The notes beneath the pieces are model-generated. The model was given only the letters and a program-made list of their open reading frames with translations. It was not told the origin of the DNA and did no database searches. A stretch of 54,421 nucleotides of DNA from Streptomyces sp. CB02400 (GTDB lineage Bacteria > Actinomycetota > Actinomycetes > Streptomycetales > Streptomycetaceae), in assembly GCF_001905725.1 (NCBI RefSeq), contig NZ_LIWB01000030.1, positions 1 through 54,421 of the forward strand. Reading direction: 5' to 3'. The first letter of the stretch is position 1. Each line of letters starts with the position of its first letter. This document shows positions 16,287-24,414 of the stretch, piece by piece. The position numbers and the translations under genes were made by a program.

Positions 16287-17543
16287 TCAGCTCGGGGCGC
16301 CGGCGCGCGGCCCCCGATGGCGTCGCACCACCTCCGCGTACGCCCTCGCGCTCGGCTTCGGACGGCGCTCGAAGGTGTCGCGGTCGACCTCGTGGAGCCC
16401 GAGCCGGGCGCCGTATCCGAAGATCCACTCGAAGTTGTCCATGAGCGTCCAGTGGCAGTACCCGAGGACGGGCGTCCCCGCGCGCACCTCGGCCGCGAGG
16501 TGTTCGACGGCGGCGGGGACGAAGGCGGCGCGCTGTGCGTCGTCCGGGGTCTGGATGCCGTGTTCGGTGACGAGGACCGGCACCCCGGACATCTCATGGG
16601 CGTAGCGCACGGCGCCCGCGAGGGATGCCGGCTCGATGACGGTGCCCATCCCGTTGCGTTCGCCGTCGGGCGTCACCTCGCCGTCGGGGCCGTGGACGAT
16701 CCGCTCGTAGTTCTGCACGCCGATGAAGTCGTCGTGGCGTGCCTCGCGCAGCCAGTGGTCGTAGACGGCGGCGCGCTTGGCGTCCCGGCGTTCCTCACCG
16801 CCGGGGAGGGCCACTTCGTCGGCGATGGCGATGGAGACGCCGACGGGCAGGTCGCCGCGGCGGGCCTTGACCGCGTCGCGGGCGGCCCGGTGCGCCCGGG
16901 TGAACGCGGCCTGGAACTCGTCCTGCCGGTGGGCGGGGATGACGTTCGCACTGGCGTAGGTGGCGCTCCCGGCGGCGTGTGCGGCGGCTTCGAGCATCCG
17001 GGTCTTGAGCGTCTCGGCCTCGGCCGGGAGCTTCGCGCCCGCCTGGAGCAACTGTTCCAGGTTGGGTTCGTTCAGGGTGACGGCGTGGGAGACACGGTCG
17101 CCGAAGCGCGCCATGACGCGGTCGCACTGCTCGGCGAAGCGGGCGGGGGCGTCGGCGGCGGTCCAGGAACCGGCCGCGGCGAACCAGTGCGGGGCGGTGA
17201 AGTGGCTGAACGTCACGACGGGGGCGAGACCGCGTTCGAGACAGCCGTCGACCTTGCGCTCGTAGTGGTCGAGGGCCTCGGCGGAGACGACTCCGCGTTC
17301 GGGTTCGACGCGGGCCCATTCGACGGAGAACCGGAAGGCGTTGAGCCCGAGTCCGGCGGCCAGGTCGAGGTCCGTCTCCCACCGCTGGTAACCGCGGCAC
17401 GCCGGACCGCTCGGTTCACGGAACAGGGAGGGCGTCGTGTGCTCCAGGAACCAGGTGTCACTGGCGCTGTTGTCGCCTTCGTTCTGGTGTCCCGCGGTGG
17501 CGACGCCCCACAGGAAGGTGTCGGGCAGGCTGGTGTGGGTCAT
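16287..17543 (-). CDS. GH1 beta-glucosidase/glycosidase
   Basis: A 418-residue cytoplasmic enzyme, no signal peptide, normal length for GH1. It has the N-terminal FLWGVATAGHQNEG, the acid/base Glu159 in TLNEPN, the nucleophile Glu in VTEHGIQTPDD (ENG is more usual, here EHG), HWTLMDNFEW-IFGYG near the end, and the subsite Trp/Glu typical of retaining beta-glycosidases. The ATG at 17543 has AAGGA upstream. It lies 53 bases downstream of the rhamnosidase gene on the same strand and is likely in one transcript. In that setting it would remove glucose left after rhamnose is cut from a disaccharide-decorated flavonol such as rutin. The substrate is inferred. Confidence 0.9.
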   Translation of the reverse strand: MTHTSLPDTFLWGVATAGHQNEGDNSASDTWFLEHTTPSLFREPSGPACRGYQRWETDLDLAAGLGLNAFRFSVEWARVEPERGVVSAEALDHYERKVDGCLERGLAPVVTFSHFTAPHWFAAAGSWTAADAPARFAEQCDRVMARFGDRVSHAVTLNEPNLEQLLQAGAKLPAEAETLKTRMLEAAAHAAGSATYASANVIPAHRQDEFQAAFTRAHRAARDAVKARRGDLPVGVSIAIADEVALPGGEERRDAKRAAVYDHWLREARHDDFIGVQNYERIVHGPDGEVTPDGERNGMGTVIEPASLAGAVRYAHEMSGVPVLVTEHGIQTPDDAQRAAFVPAAVEHLAAEVRAGTPVLGYCHWTLMDNFEWIFGYGARLGLHEVDRDTFERRPKPSARAYAEVVRRHRGPRAGAPS

Positions 17544-17596
17544 GTGTGTGTTCCTTGCACTGGTTCAGGGACGGCGGTGGGAGGGGCGTACGGGCG

Positions 17597-19888
17597 TCAC
17601 CGCGTGGTCGCGGGGAACGGCGCGTAGAAGGTGTGCCGGCCGGAACCGGCCTCCACGGGCTCCGCACCCGGCAGCTCGACCAGCGCGGTGACGTCGGGCG
17701 GTACGACGACGTCGACGCGCAGCCTGTCGCCCTCCCGGCTCCACCCGGCCTCGGCCCGGCCGTACGGCGTCTCGTGCTCGGCCCGCGCCCAGGTCAGGCC
17801 GCCGCCGGGACGGGGACGGATCAGCAGCCGCCGGTAGCCCGGCTCGGCGGGGGCCAGACCGGCCACGGTGCGGTGCATCCAGTCGGCGACCGCGCCGAGC
17901 GCGTAGTGGTTGAACGAGGTCATCTCGCCGGGATGGACGCTGCCGTCGGGAAGCATGCTGTCCCAGCGTTCCCACACGGTGGTGGCGCCCATGTCGACCT
18001 GGTACAGCCATGACGGGCACGCCCGCTGGGTCAGCAGCCGGTAGGCGGTGTCCACGTGTCCGGTGCCGGTCAGCGCGTCGCACACCAGGGGAGTGCCGAG
18101 GAAACCGGTGCCGATGCGGTGGCCGCGCCCGGCCACCAGGGCGGCCAGCCGGCGTCCGGCCTCGGCGCGCTCGGCGTCGTCCTCGAGCAGCCGGAAGCAC
18201 AGGGCGAGGGCGTAGGCGGTCTGCGTCTCCTCCGTCAGGCGTCCGCCGCCGGTGTGGAAGCGGGCGCGGAAGGCGTCCCGGACCGCGTCGGCCAGGGCGT
18301 GGTGGCGGACGGCGTCGTCGTGGTCGTCCAGGACCTCCGCGGTCCGCGCCAGCAGCCGCGCGGAGTGCGCGAAGTACGCCGTGGCGACCAGGGCGGACGA
18401 CGTCATCGCGCGGCCGGGGTCGTCCGCCGGGGCGGTCGGGTCCAGCCAGTCGCCGAACTGGAACCCCTCGCCCCAGGTCCGGTCGGGTCCGGCCAGGCGG
18501 CCGACGGCGTCGACCCAGGCGCGCATCGACGGGTACTGGGCGCGCAGCACCTCCGTGTCGCCGTAGCGCTCGTACAGCACCCAGGGCACGACGACGGCCG
18601 CGTCGCACCAGCCGGCCATGGGCGGGTTGCCCGCCGGCAGGGGCACCGGGGTGATCACCGGGATGTCGGGGCTGAACACCGGCGGCACCCCGCGCTCGTC
18701 GTCGCCCTGGTCGGCGGCGAGGTCGCGCAGCCAGGAGCGCAGGAAGTCACGGACGTCGTGGAGGAAGGCGGCGGTGGGGGCGAAGACCTGGACGTCTCCG
18801 GTCCAGCCGAGCCGCTCGTCGCGCTGCGGGCAGTCGGTGGGCACGTCGACGAAGTTGCCGCGCATCCCCCACACCACGTTCTCGTGCAGCCGGTTCAGGG
18901 AGGCGTCCGAGCAGGAGAACCAGCCCGTGCGGCGCAGGTCGCTGTGGACGACCACGGCCGTGACGTCGGCCGGGTCGAGGTCACCGGGCCAGCCCTCGAC
19001 GTCGGCGTAACGGAAGCCGTGGAAGGTGAAGCGGGGCTCCCACTCCTCGCCCGCCGGGTCGCCGCGCAGGACGTAGCGGTCGGTGGCGAGCGCGTGCCGC
19101 AGCGGGCGCGTGCAGAGTTCGCCCTCCTCCAGGACCTCCGCGTGGCGGAGCGTCACCGTGCGGCCGGCCTCGCCGCGGACCCGGATGCGCAGCCGCCCGA
19201 CGAGGTTTTGGCCGAAGTCGAGGACCGTACGCCCGGTGGGCGAGGTGGTGACCGCGACGGGCGCGAGGTGTTCGACGCGGCGCACGGGCGGGCTGTCGGC
19301 CGGGAAGAGGACGGTGGTGTCGAAGTCGATGACGTCGGCCGGCTGCCACGCCGAGTCGTCGAAGCCGGCTTCGCTGAAGCCCGCCCGTTCCCGGCGGGCG
19401 TCGTACTCCTCGCCCTCGTACAGGCCGGCGGCGAGGACGGGCCCGGCGCTCCAGCGCCAGCCGTCCCCGGTGGTGACGGTCTCGGTGGTGCCGTCGGCGT
19501 ACTCCAGGCGCAGTTCGGCGAGGAGCCCGGTGCGCTCGCCGTAGATGTCCCGGGTGCCGCCGTTGAACCCGAGCAGGCCCCGGTACCAGCCGTCGGCCAG
19601 GTGGGCGCCCCAGGCGTTGCGGCCCGCACGGACCAGGGAGGTGACGTCGAAGGACTGGTAGCGGTGCCGGTGGCGGTAGCTCGTCCAGCCGGGGGCCAGT
19701 ACGTGGTCGCCCACCGTGGTGCCGTTGAGTTCCAGTTCGTAGACGCCTAGGGCGGTGACCCGGAGCCGGGCCGACCGCACGGCGGTCCGCGCGGTGAACT
19801 CGCCCCGCAGCAGCGCGGCCGGGCGGGCCCCCTCGGCGGGCGCGGACATGGGCGGGCTGACGACACGTGCGGTCCAGTGGTGATTCAT
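17597..19888 (-). CDS. GH78 alpha-L-rhamnosidase
   Basis: A 763-residue protein without signal peptide. It has the N-terminal beta-sandwich (RLRVTALGVYELELNGTTVG, DHVLAPGWTSY), the central DFGQNLVGRLRIRV, then the (alpha/alpha)6 barrel with the GH78 hallmark DVPTDCPQRDERLGWTGD that holds acidic catalytic residues, and late motifs TTVWERWDSM and TSFNHYALGAVADWMHR. It removes terminal alpha-L-rhamnose from glycosides. The ATG at 19888 has AAAGGG upstream. A perfect palindrome at 19939-19956 lies 50 bases before the start. A similar palindrome stands before the MFS transporter, so the adjacent TetR protein probably controls both. Together with the GH1 enzyme and quercetinase this suggests action on flavonol rhamnosides. 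Confidence 0.92.
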   Translation of the reverse strand: MNHHWTARVVSPPMSAPAEGARPAALLRGEFTARTAVRSARLRVTALGVYELELNGTTVGDHVLAPGWTSYRHRHRYQSFDVTSLVRAGRNAWGAHLADGWYRGLLGFNGGTRDIYGERTGLLAELRLEYADGTTETVTTGDGWRWSAGPVLAAGLYEGEEYDARRERAGFSEAGFDDSAWQPADVIDFDTTVLFPADSPPVRRVEHLAPVAVTTSPTGRTVLDFGQNLVGRLRIRVRGEAGRTVTLRHAEVLEEGELCTRPLRHALATDRYVLRGDPAGEEWEPRFTFHGFRYADVEGWPGDLDPADVTAVVVHSDLRRTGWFSCSDASLNRLHENVVWGMRGNFVDVPTDCPQRDERLGWTGDVQVFAPTAAFLHDVRDFLRSWLRDLAADQGDDERGVPPVFSPDIPVITPVPLPAGNPPMAGWCDAAVVVPWVLYERYGDTEVLRAQYPSMRAWVDAVGRLAGPDRTWGEGFQFGDWLDPTAPADDPGRAMTSSALVATAYFAHSARLLARTAEVLDDHDDAVRHHALADAVRDAFRARFHTGGGRLTEETQTAYALALCFRLLEDDAERAEAGRRLAALVAGRGHRIGTGFLGTPLVCDALTGTGHVDTAYRLLTQRACPSWLYQVDMGATTVWERWDSMLPDGSVHPGEMTSFNHYALGAVADWMHRTVAGLAPAEPGYRRLLIRPRPGGGLTWARAEHETPYGRAEAGWSREGDRLRVDVVVPPDVTALVELPGAEPVEAGSGRHTFYAPFPATTR

Positions 19889-19938
19889 GGCGCCCTTTCT
19901 CAGCAGCGGCGGGGAGCAGGCACGATCATGCAGCCAAC

Positions 19939-19956
19939 ACCTAGTGATTACTAGGT
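19939..19956. promoter_or_regulatory. TetR-type operator in front of the rhamnosidase gene
   Basis: ACCTAGTGATTACTAGGT: perfect 7-base arms around GATT. It shares ACCTAG-n6-CTAGGT with the site at 20773-20790 upstream of the tetR and MFS genes. Confidence 0.7.
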
Positions 19957-20063
19957 TTTGGCGTGTGTGACGTGCGGCACACGCAGGGGCTGCCCGGTTC
20001 GGCAAGTCATGGCCATGACAATAAGAAGGGACCGCCGGCACCCTGTGGCTCCGCAAAGGGTGC

Positions 20064-20687
20064 CTACAACCCCTGCCCGTCCGTGGAGATGCCCCGCAGC
20101 AGGCGGTCGAGGTGGGCGCGCATGACCGCGACCAGGTCGAAGGACCGCCCTGAGGCCAGCCACTGCTGCTGCAGACCCGCGTCCACGGCGACGCACTCGC
20201 GGGCGATGCCTTCGTGGTCCAGTCCGGGAAGCAGCTCCCCGCTGCGGCTGCCGGCCCGCAGCCGGTCGGCGAGCTCCGCGACGCCCTTCTCCTGCCAGGT
20301 GGTGAAGTGGTCGTGGGCCGGATGGTCGGGCGCGGTGGCCTCGGCGGTCAGGACGACCGCCAGCTCCACCATGCCGGGCATGCCGAGCGTCTCGGCCGTG
20401 TCCTCCAGGTGGCAGCGGAAGGCGTCCCGCACCGAGTCGGAGACGCGCTCCCACCGCACGTCCATGCGTTCGTGCCAGTACTCGACGACCGCGAGCAGCA
20501 GTTGCTGCTTGTCGCGGAAGTGGTGCAGCAGCCCGGCGTCGGTGATCTCGGCGTCCCGCGCGACGCGGGCGAGGGAGGTCTTGCGGTAGCCGTCCCTGCC
20601 GAAGCGCAGCAGGGCGGCCTCCAGGATCTGCGTACGCCGTGCCCGGCCCGCCGTGTAGTGGCCGCGAGGTCCCCTGGGTGTCGCCAT
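20064..20687 (-). CDS. TetR-family repressor of the glycoside/flavonol locus
   Basis: A 207-residue protein with the N-terminal helix-turn-helix TSLARVARDAEITDAGLLHH-F after ILEAALLRFGRDGYRK, followed by a helical ligand domain. It begins at ATG 20687, which has little Shine-Dalgarno character; the frame continues upstream to 20765, but that extra stretch looks non-coding. It is divergent from the MFS gene and lies just upstream of the rhamnosidase on the same strand. A shared palindrome occurs in both control regions, so it probably represses the rhamnosidase-glucosidase operon, the transporter and itself. The ligand may be a glycoside or released aglycone (inferred). Confidence 0.85.
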   Translation of the reverse strand: MATPRGPRGHYTAGRARRTQILEAALLRFGRDGYRKTSLARVARDAEITDAGLLHHFRDKQQLLLAVVEYWHERMDVRWERVSDSVRDAFRCHLEDTAETLGMPGMVELAVVLTAEATAPDHPAHDHFTTWQEKGVAELADRLRAGSRSGELLPGLDHEGIARECVAVDAGLQQQWLASGRSFDLVAVMRAHLDRLLRGISTDGQGL

Positions 20688-20772
20688 GCCAGAACAGTAC
20701 CGGCGGGGTGCGGGGTGACGGCCGGCCGCGCCCGCCGCGGACGTGCTGTGTGAGGTGGGCCACACTCTCGAA

Positions 20773-20790
20773 ACCTAGCGGTCACTAGGT
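20773..20790. promoter_or_regulatory. TetR-type operator between tetR and the MFS gene
   Basis: ACCTAGCGGTCACTAGGT has the same outer arms and length as the palindrome at 19939. It lies 86 bases from the TetR start and 143 bases from the transporter start. Confidence 0.65.
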
Positions 20791-20932
20791 GTTCGGGTCA
20801 TCATCGACGTCACGCGACGACGGGCTGCCGCGCCGTCACCTTCCCGTGAGCGCCGCGCCACGGCAGCCCGTTCTCCGCTCTTCCCCCACATGCTCCCTCT
20901 TCCCTCGGCACCTCCGTGAAAGGAGGGCTGGC

Positions 20933-22399
20933 ATGACGACGCCGTCATCAAGCCCCACGGTCGACCTCGCACCCCGCGACCCCGCGGACGGGCGGTGGAC
21001 ACCCCGCCTGGTCCTGATCCTCATCGCGCTCGCCTGGCCGACCCAGTTGCTCGCCGCGGGCGGCATCCTCGGCGCCAACGCCACCGCGGGCGTCGCCCAG
21101 GCGTTCCACACCACCCAGGTGGTGTGGTTCGGCCTGACCCTCACCCTGGTGTCGACCCTGCTCACCCCCTTCGTGATCAAGCTGGGCGACCTGTACGGCA
21201 AGCGGCGCGTCATGCTCGCGATGACGGCCCTGGGCGCCCTCGGCGAGCTGCTGGCGGCGCTGGCCGGCAGCTTCTGGCTGGTCCTCGCGGGCCGGGCGGT
21301 CGCCGGGTGCTACGGGCCCTTCGGCGCCCTGTCGTTCGCCGCCGTACGGGACGTCTTCCCGTCCCGGCTGGTGAAGCAGGCGAGCGGCATCATGGGCAGC
21401 AGCGTAGGTCTGGTGGCCCTCGGCTCCCCGTTCCTCGCGGGACGGCTGATCGACACCTGGGGGTACCGCGGGGTCCTGTGGTTCCTCGCCGCCGCCACCG
21501 CGGTCGCCTTCGCGCTGATCGCGCTGCTGGTCCCGGAGACTCCCCGGCACGCCTTCGGGTCCCGTCTCGACTGGCCGGGCGGCCTGGTCCTCGGCGGCGG
21601 TCTGACGGCCGTGGTCTACGCCCTCGGCCAGGGGCAGAGCTGGGGCTGGGCGGACGTACGGACCCTGGGCTGGCTCGGCGCGGGAACCACCGCGCTGATC
21701 ACCTTCCTGTTCGTCGAGCGCTCCAGCGCCCACCCCATCCTGGACCTGCGGGTCCTGCGCCGCCGCCCGGTCGCCCTGGCGCTGACGGCCGGCGGGCTCG
21801 GCCAGACCGTCGCCTTCACCATGCCGGGCCTCGCCATCCTGCTCGCCCTGTACCCCGCCATTCCGGGCGTGTCGGACGGGCTCGGCTGGACCGCCCACCA
21901 CAACGCCGTCGTCAGCGTGAGCTGGAACCTGGTGATGTTCGGCACCGGCATGCTGGTCAGCCGGTACCTGCGCCGCTTCGACGCGCGCCGGGTGTGGTGC
22001 GTGGGTCTGGCGGTCATGGCCGTCGGCTACGCCCTCGTGGGCTTCCACCACGGCGACGAACTCCAGCTCGTCGTCACCTCCTGCGTCGCCAACGTCGGCG
22101 CCGGCGTCGTCGTCTCGACGGCACCGGTCCTGGTGATCGGCGTGGTCTCGCGCGACGAACAGGGGCTGGGCAGCGGCATGCTCAACATGCTCATCAGCCT
22201 GTTCGGTGCCGTCGTGACCGCCGGCGCCTACGCCGTCCTCGGCGCGCACAGTATCACCGTCGACGGCACCGCCTTCTACCTCGACGCCGGCTACTCCGGG
22301 ATCTTCTGGCTCGGTGCCGCGGTCACGGCCGTGGCCCTGCTGCTCTCCGTGTTCATCCCGCCGCTGCGCGACCCCGACGAAGAACCCGCCGACGGCTGA
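20933..22399 (+). CDS. MFS transporter, 14-helix DHA2-like
   Basis: A 488-residue membrane protein from ATG 20933 with AAGGAGGG upstream. It shows about 14 hydrophobic segments, the loop 2-3 motif GDLYGKRRVML of the major facilitator superfamily, and GRAVAGCYGPFGALSFAAVR with GIMGSSVGLVALGSPFLAG, as in the DHA2 drug:H+ antiporter branch. Within this locus it may import a flavonoid or glycoside, or export an aglycone or toxic intermediate. Direction and substrate cannot be told from the sequence. The operator at 20773-20790 upstream suggests TetR control. Confidence 0.87.
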   Translation: MTTPSSSPTVDLAPRDPADGRWTPRLVLILIALAWPTQLLAAGGILGANATAGVAQAFHTTQVVWFGLTLTLVSTLLTPFVIKLGDLYGKRRVMLAMTALGALGELLAALAGSFWLVLAGRAVAGCYGPFGALSFAAVRDVFPSRLVKQASGIMGSSVGLVALGSPFLAGRLIDTWGYRGVLWFLAAATAVAFALIALLVPETPRHAFGSRLDWPGGLVLGGGLTAVVYALGQGQSWGWADVRTLGWLGAGTTALITFLFVERSSAHPILDLRVLRRRPVALALTAGGLGQTVAFTMPGLAILLALYPAIPGVSDGLGWTAHHNAVVSVSWNLVMFGTGMLVSRYLRRFDARRVWCVGLAVMAVGYALVGFHHGDELQLVVTSCVANVGAGVVVSTAPVLVIGVVSRDEQGLGSGMLNMLISLFGAVVTAGAYAVLGAHSITVDGTAFYLDAGYSGIFWLGAAVTAVALLLSVFIPPLRDPDEEPADG

Positions 22400-22408
22400 C
22401 CCCCGCCT

Positions 22409-23302
22409 TCAGGGACTCGTCAGCGACCGGAACTCGGTCGGCGTCATGCCGGTGTGCTGACGGAAGAAGGCGCTGAAGACCGTCGGGTAGGTGAACCCGA
22501 TCTGTTCGCTGATGGCGGCGGGCGGCAGCGAGCTGTGGATCAGCAGACGTTTGGCCTCCAGCAGCACCCGGTCGTCGATGTAGCGCTTGGCGCCGCAGCC
22601 GAGGGCGGCCAGGGTGGCCCGGGTCAGGGTGCGCGGACTGTAGCCGAGCCGGGCGGCGTAGTCCTCGACCCGGTGGGTCCGGCGGAAGTCCTCCTCGACG
22701 GCCTCGCGGAACAGCCGGAACGGCTCGCCGCCGCCGGAACGCCCCTGCCGTCGCGGGTCGGCGAGGTGGACGAGCCGGATCAGGATCACCGACAGCAGGT
22801 GCCGCACCGTCTCGATGTACGCCTCCAGCGGCAGGTCGGACAGTGCGGTGTGCTCCTCGACCAGGGCGTCCAGGAGCCGCAGCAGGGCCGTCTGCCGCGG
22901 CCCGTCCGGCGTGACGAGGCGGTACGGGACGTGCGCGCCGTCCCGGATGAGCGCGTCCGTCGCGGCGCTGGGGAAGACCAGGACGGTGGCGTCGCAGCCC
23001 CGGTGCCCGTCGGGGAACCGGAGCACCTGCCCGGGCCACACCCACAGCCAGTCGCCCGGCGCGAGCGGGTACGAGGTGAAGTCCACCGAGCACGCGAGCC
23101 GCCCGCCGCGGACCGCGACGACCACGTGGAACGCCGGACGTCCGGGCACCGTGAGGGGCAGCCCCCGCTCGACGGCGCGGGCGGCGAGTCCGGGCAGGTC
23201 GAGGACCTCCAGACCCGGTGGCCTGCCGGGCGTCGGCCGGTACGACACGGCCGGGATGCCGGCCGCACCACGGCCCACGGGGAACTGTCCGTTTTCCTTC
23301 AT
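22409..23302 (-). CDS. AraC-family transcriptional regulator
   Basis: A 297-residue protein from the ATG at 23302; the frame extends to 23437 but that part is atypical. The N-terminal half is a cupin-like sensor (PAFHVVVAVRGGRLACSVDF, APGDWLWVWPGQVLRF). The C-terminal half is the double helix-turn-helix (HRVEDYAARLGYSPRTLTRA and AISEQIGFTYPTVFSAFFRQ) ending TGMTPTEFRS, as in AraC/XylS activators. It is divergent from the quercetinase gene with a 149-base gap, so it probably activates that operon in response to a flavonol or breakdown product. It converges on the MFS gene with 9 bases between stops. Confidence 0.9.
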   Translation of the reverse strand: MKENGQFPVGRGAAGIPAVSYRPTPGRPPGLEVLDLPGLAARAVERGLPLTVPGRPAFHVVVAVRGGRLACSVDFTSYPLAPGDWLWVWPGQVLRFPDGHRGCDATVLVFPSAATDALIRDGAHVPYRLVTPDGPRQTALLRLLDALVEEHTALSDLPLEAYIETVRHLLSVILIRLVHLADPRRQGRSGGGEPFRLFREAVEEDFRRTHRVEDYAARLGYSPRTLTRATLAALGCGAKRYIDDRVLLEAKRLLIHSSLPPAAISEQIGFTYPTVFSAFFRQHTGMTPTEFRSLTSP

Positions 23303-23451
23303 CGCGTGCCCGAGTGTACGTAAGGCCGTCCCTCCCGGCCGGTCTAGCTTGAGGAGCACGGGCCGCGACGGGCGCGGGGCGAGCCGCCGACGCCCCGGCC
23401 GGGTCCCTTTTCCTTCTTCCATCGACTTCTTCTTCAACGGGAAGGATCACC

Positions 23452-24012
23452 ATGACCATCGAGTTCGCCACCCGCTACCGCGAGCGCTCCCACATCCCGC
23501 CCGAGCCGGGCAAGCCGTACTTCATCGAGAAGGGCAAGGGCGACCGCGCCCACCTGTTCACCGACCTGTTCACCGTCTACGCCGGCGGCGAGCAGACCGA
23601 GAACACCTTCAACTTCTTCACCTGCGAGGGCCCGAAGGGCGACATCATCCCCGCCCACTCCCACCCGGACACCTACGAGGTCTTCTACATCACCGACGGC
23701 GCGGTACGGCTGTTCGTCGAGGACCTCGAGGGCGAGCAGTACGAGAAGCTGCTCACCGCGGGCGACTTCGGGTTCGTGCCCAAGAACTGCCCGCACGCCT
23801 ACCGCATCGAACGTCACCACAGCCGGATCGTCGGCGTGGCCGCGGGACCCGGCGGCACCTTCGAGCGGTTCTTCGAGAACCTCGGCACCCCCACCGACGA
23901 ACTCGGCCTGCCTCGGAAGCCGTTCGTTCCCGAGCCGCACAAGTTCGGCACCGTGCCGCAGCGGTACGACGTGAACTTCCTGCCCGACCACAAGTGGCGC
24001 ACCGGAAGCTGA
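23452..24012 (+). CDS. queD: Quercetin 2,3-dioxygenase (monocupin flavonol dioxygenase)
   Basis: A 186-residue single-cupin protein that closely resembles QueD of Streptomyces sp. FLA as I recall it (MTIE start, GKPYFIEKG, NTFNFFTCEGPKGD, KWRT end). The metal ligands fall at the same numbers: His69, His71 and Glu76 in PAHSHPDTYEVFYI, and His115 in PKNCPHAYR. The enzyme opens the C-ring of flavonols such as quercetin with O2, releasing CO and a depside ester. ATG 23452 has GGGAAGG upstream. It heads an operon with two XapX proteins, an amidohydrolase and an alpha/beta hydrolase at almost no spacing, and is divergent from an AraC regulator. The Streptomyces enzyme is reported to prefer Ni or Co. 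Confidence 0.93.
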   Translation: MTIEFATRYRERSHIPPEPGKPYFIEKGKGDRAHLFTDLFTVYAGGEQTENTFNFFTCEGPKGDIIPAHSHPDTYEVFYITDGAVRLFVEDLEGEQYEKLLTAGDFGFVPKNCPHAYRIERHHSRIVGVAAGPGGTFERFFENLGTPTDELGLPRKPFVPEPHKFGTVPQRYDVNFLPDHKWRTGS

Positions 24013-24019
24013 GCGCCCC

Positions 24020-24166
24020 ATGCCGTACCTGAAGGCACTGCTCGCCGGAGCGCTGGTCGGCGTGGCCTACGTACTGGTGCGGGTCGAGTCGCCCGCACCG
24101 CCCCCCGTCGCGCTGGCCGGACTGCTGGGCATGCTGCTGGGCCAGGCAGTGCTGGAGACCCTGTGA
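24020..24166 (+). CDS. XapX-domain (DUF1427) small membrane protein, first copy
   Basis: A 48-residue protein with two short hydrophobic helices joined by RVESPAPPPVALAGLLGMLL, the Ser-Pro-Ala-Pro turn that marks XapX-domain proteins. ATG 24020 begins 8 bases after the quercetinase stop, and its TGA overlaps the GTG of the next gene (GTGA). Function of the family is unknown. Placement in the operon suggests a membrane channel or adaptor for substrate or product. Confidence 0.8.
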   Translation: MPYLKALLAGALVGVAYVLVRVESPAPPPVALAGLLGMLLGQAVLETL

Positions 24167-24414
24167 GCGCCGCCGGTGCCACGCGCGGCTTCCTCCGCAA
24201 GGCCGGCCTCTCCTTCGCCGCCGGTCTGCTCATGGGCGCGCTGTACTGGGCGCTGGACCTCACCTCACCCGCCCCGCCGCTCCTCGGCCTGACCGGGCTG
24301 GCCGGCATCGTGCTCGGCGAACGCGCCGCCACCGCCGTACGCCACCGCCCGACCCGGCGCCGTCCCGCTCCTCCTTTGTCCGCCGCAGAAGAAGGAACCC
24401 CCCGTGTCCCCTGA
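24163..24414 (+). CDS. XapX-domain (DUF1427) small membrane protein, second copy
   Basis: An 83-residue relative of the preceding protein: same layout (SFAAGLLMGALYWALD, then LTSPAPPLLGLTGLAGIVLG) plus a basic N-terminus and an Arg/Pro-rich C-terminal tail of about 30 residues. GTG 24163 overlaps the previous stop by four bases, and its own stop overlaps the amidohydrolase start by eleven. Two adjacent, unequal copies suggest a heteromeric membrane assembly, which is inference. Confidence 0.75.
   Translation: MSAAGATRGFLRKAGLSFAAGLLMGALYWALDLTSPAPPLLGLTGLAGIVLGERAATAVRHRPTRRRPAPPLSAAEEGTPRVP

Noticed and set aside
24163..24414. Reading the second XapX gene as a spurious overlap of the amidohydrolase
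   Set aside because: It has its own helices and Ser-Pro-Ala-Pro motif matching the upstream copy, and a GTGA overlap, so I kept it.
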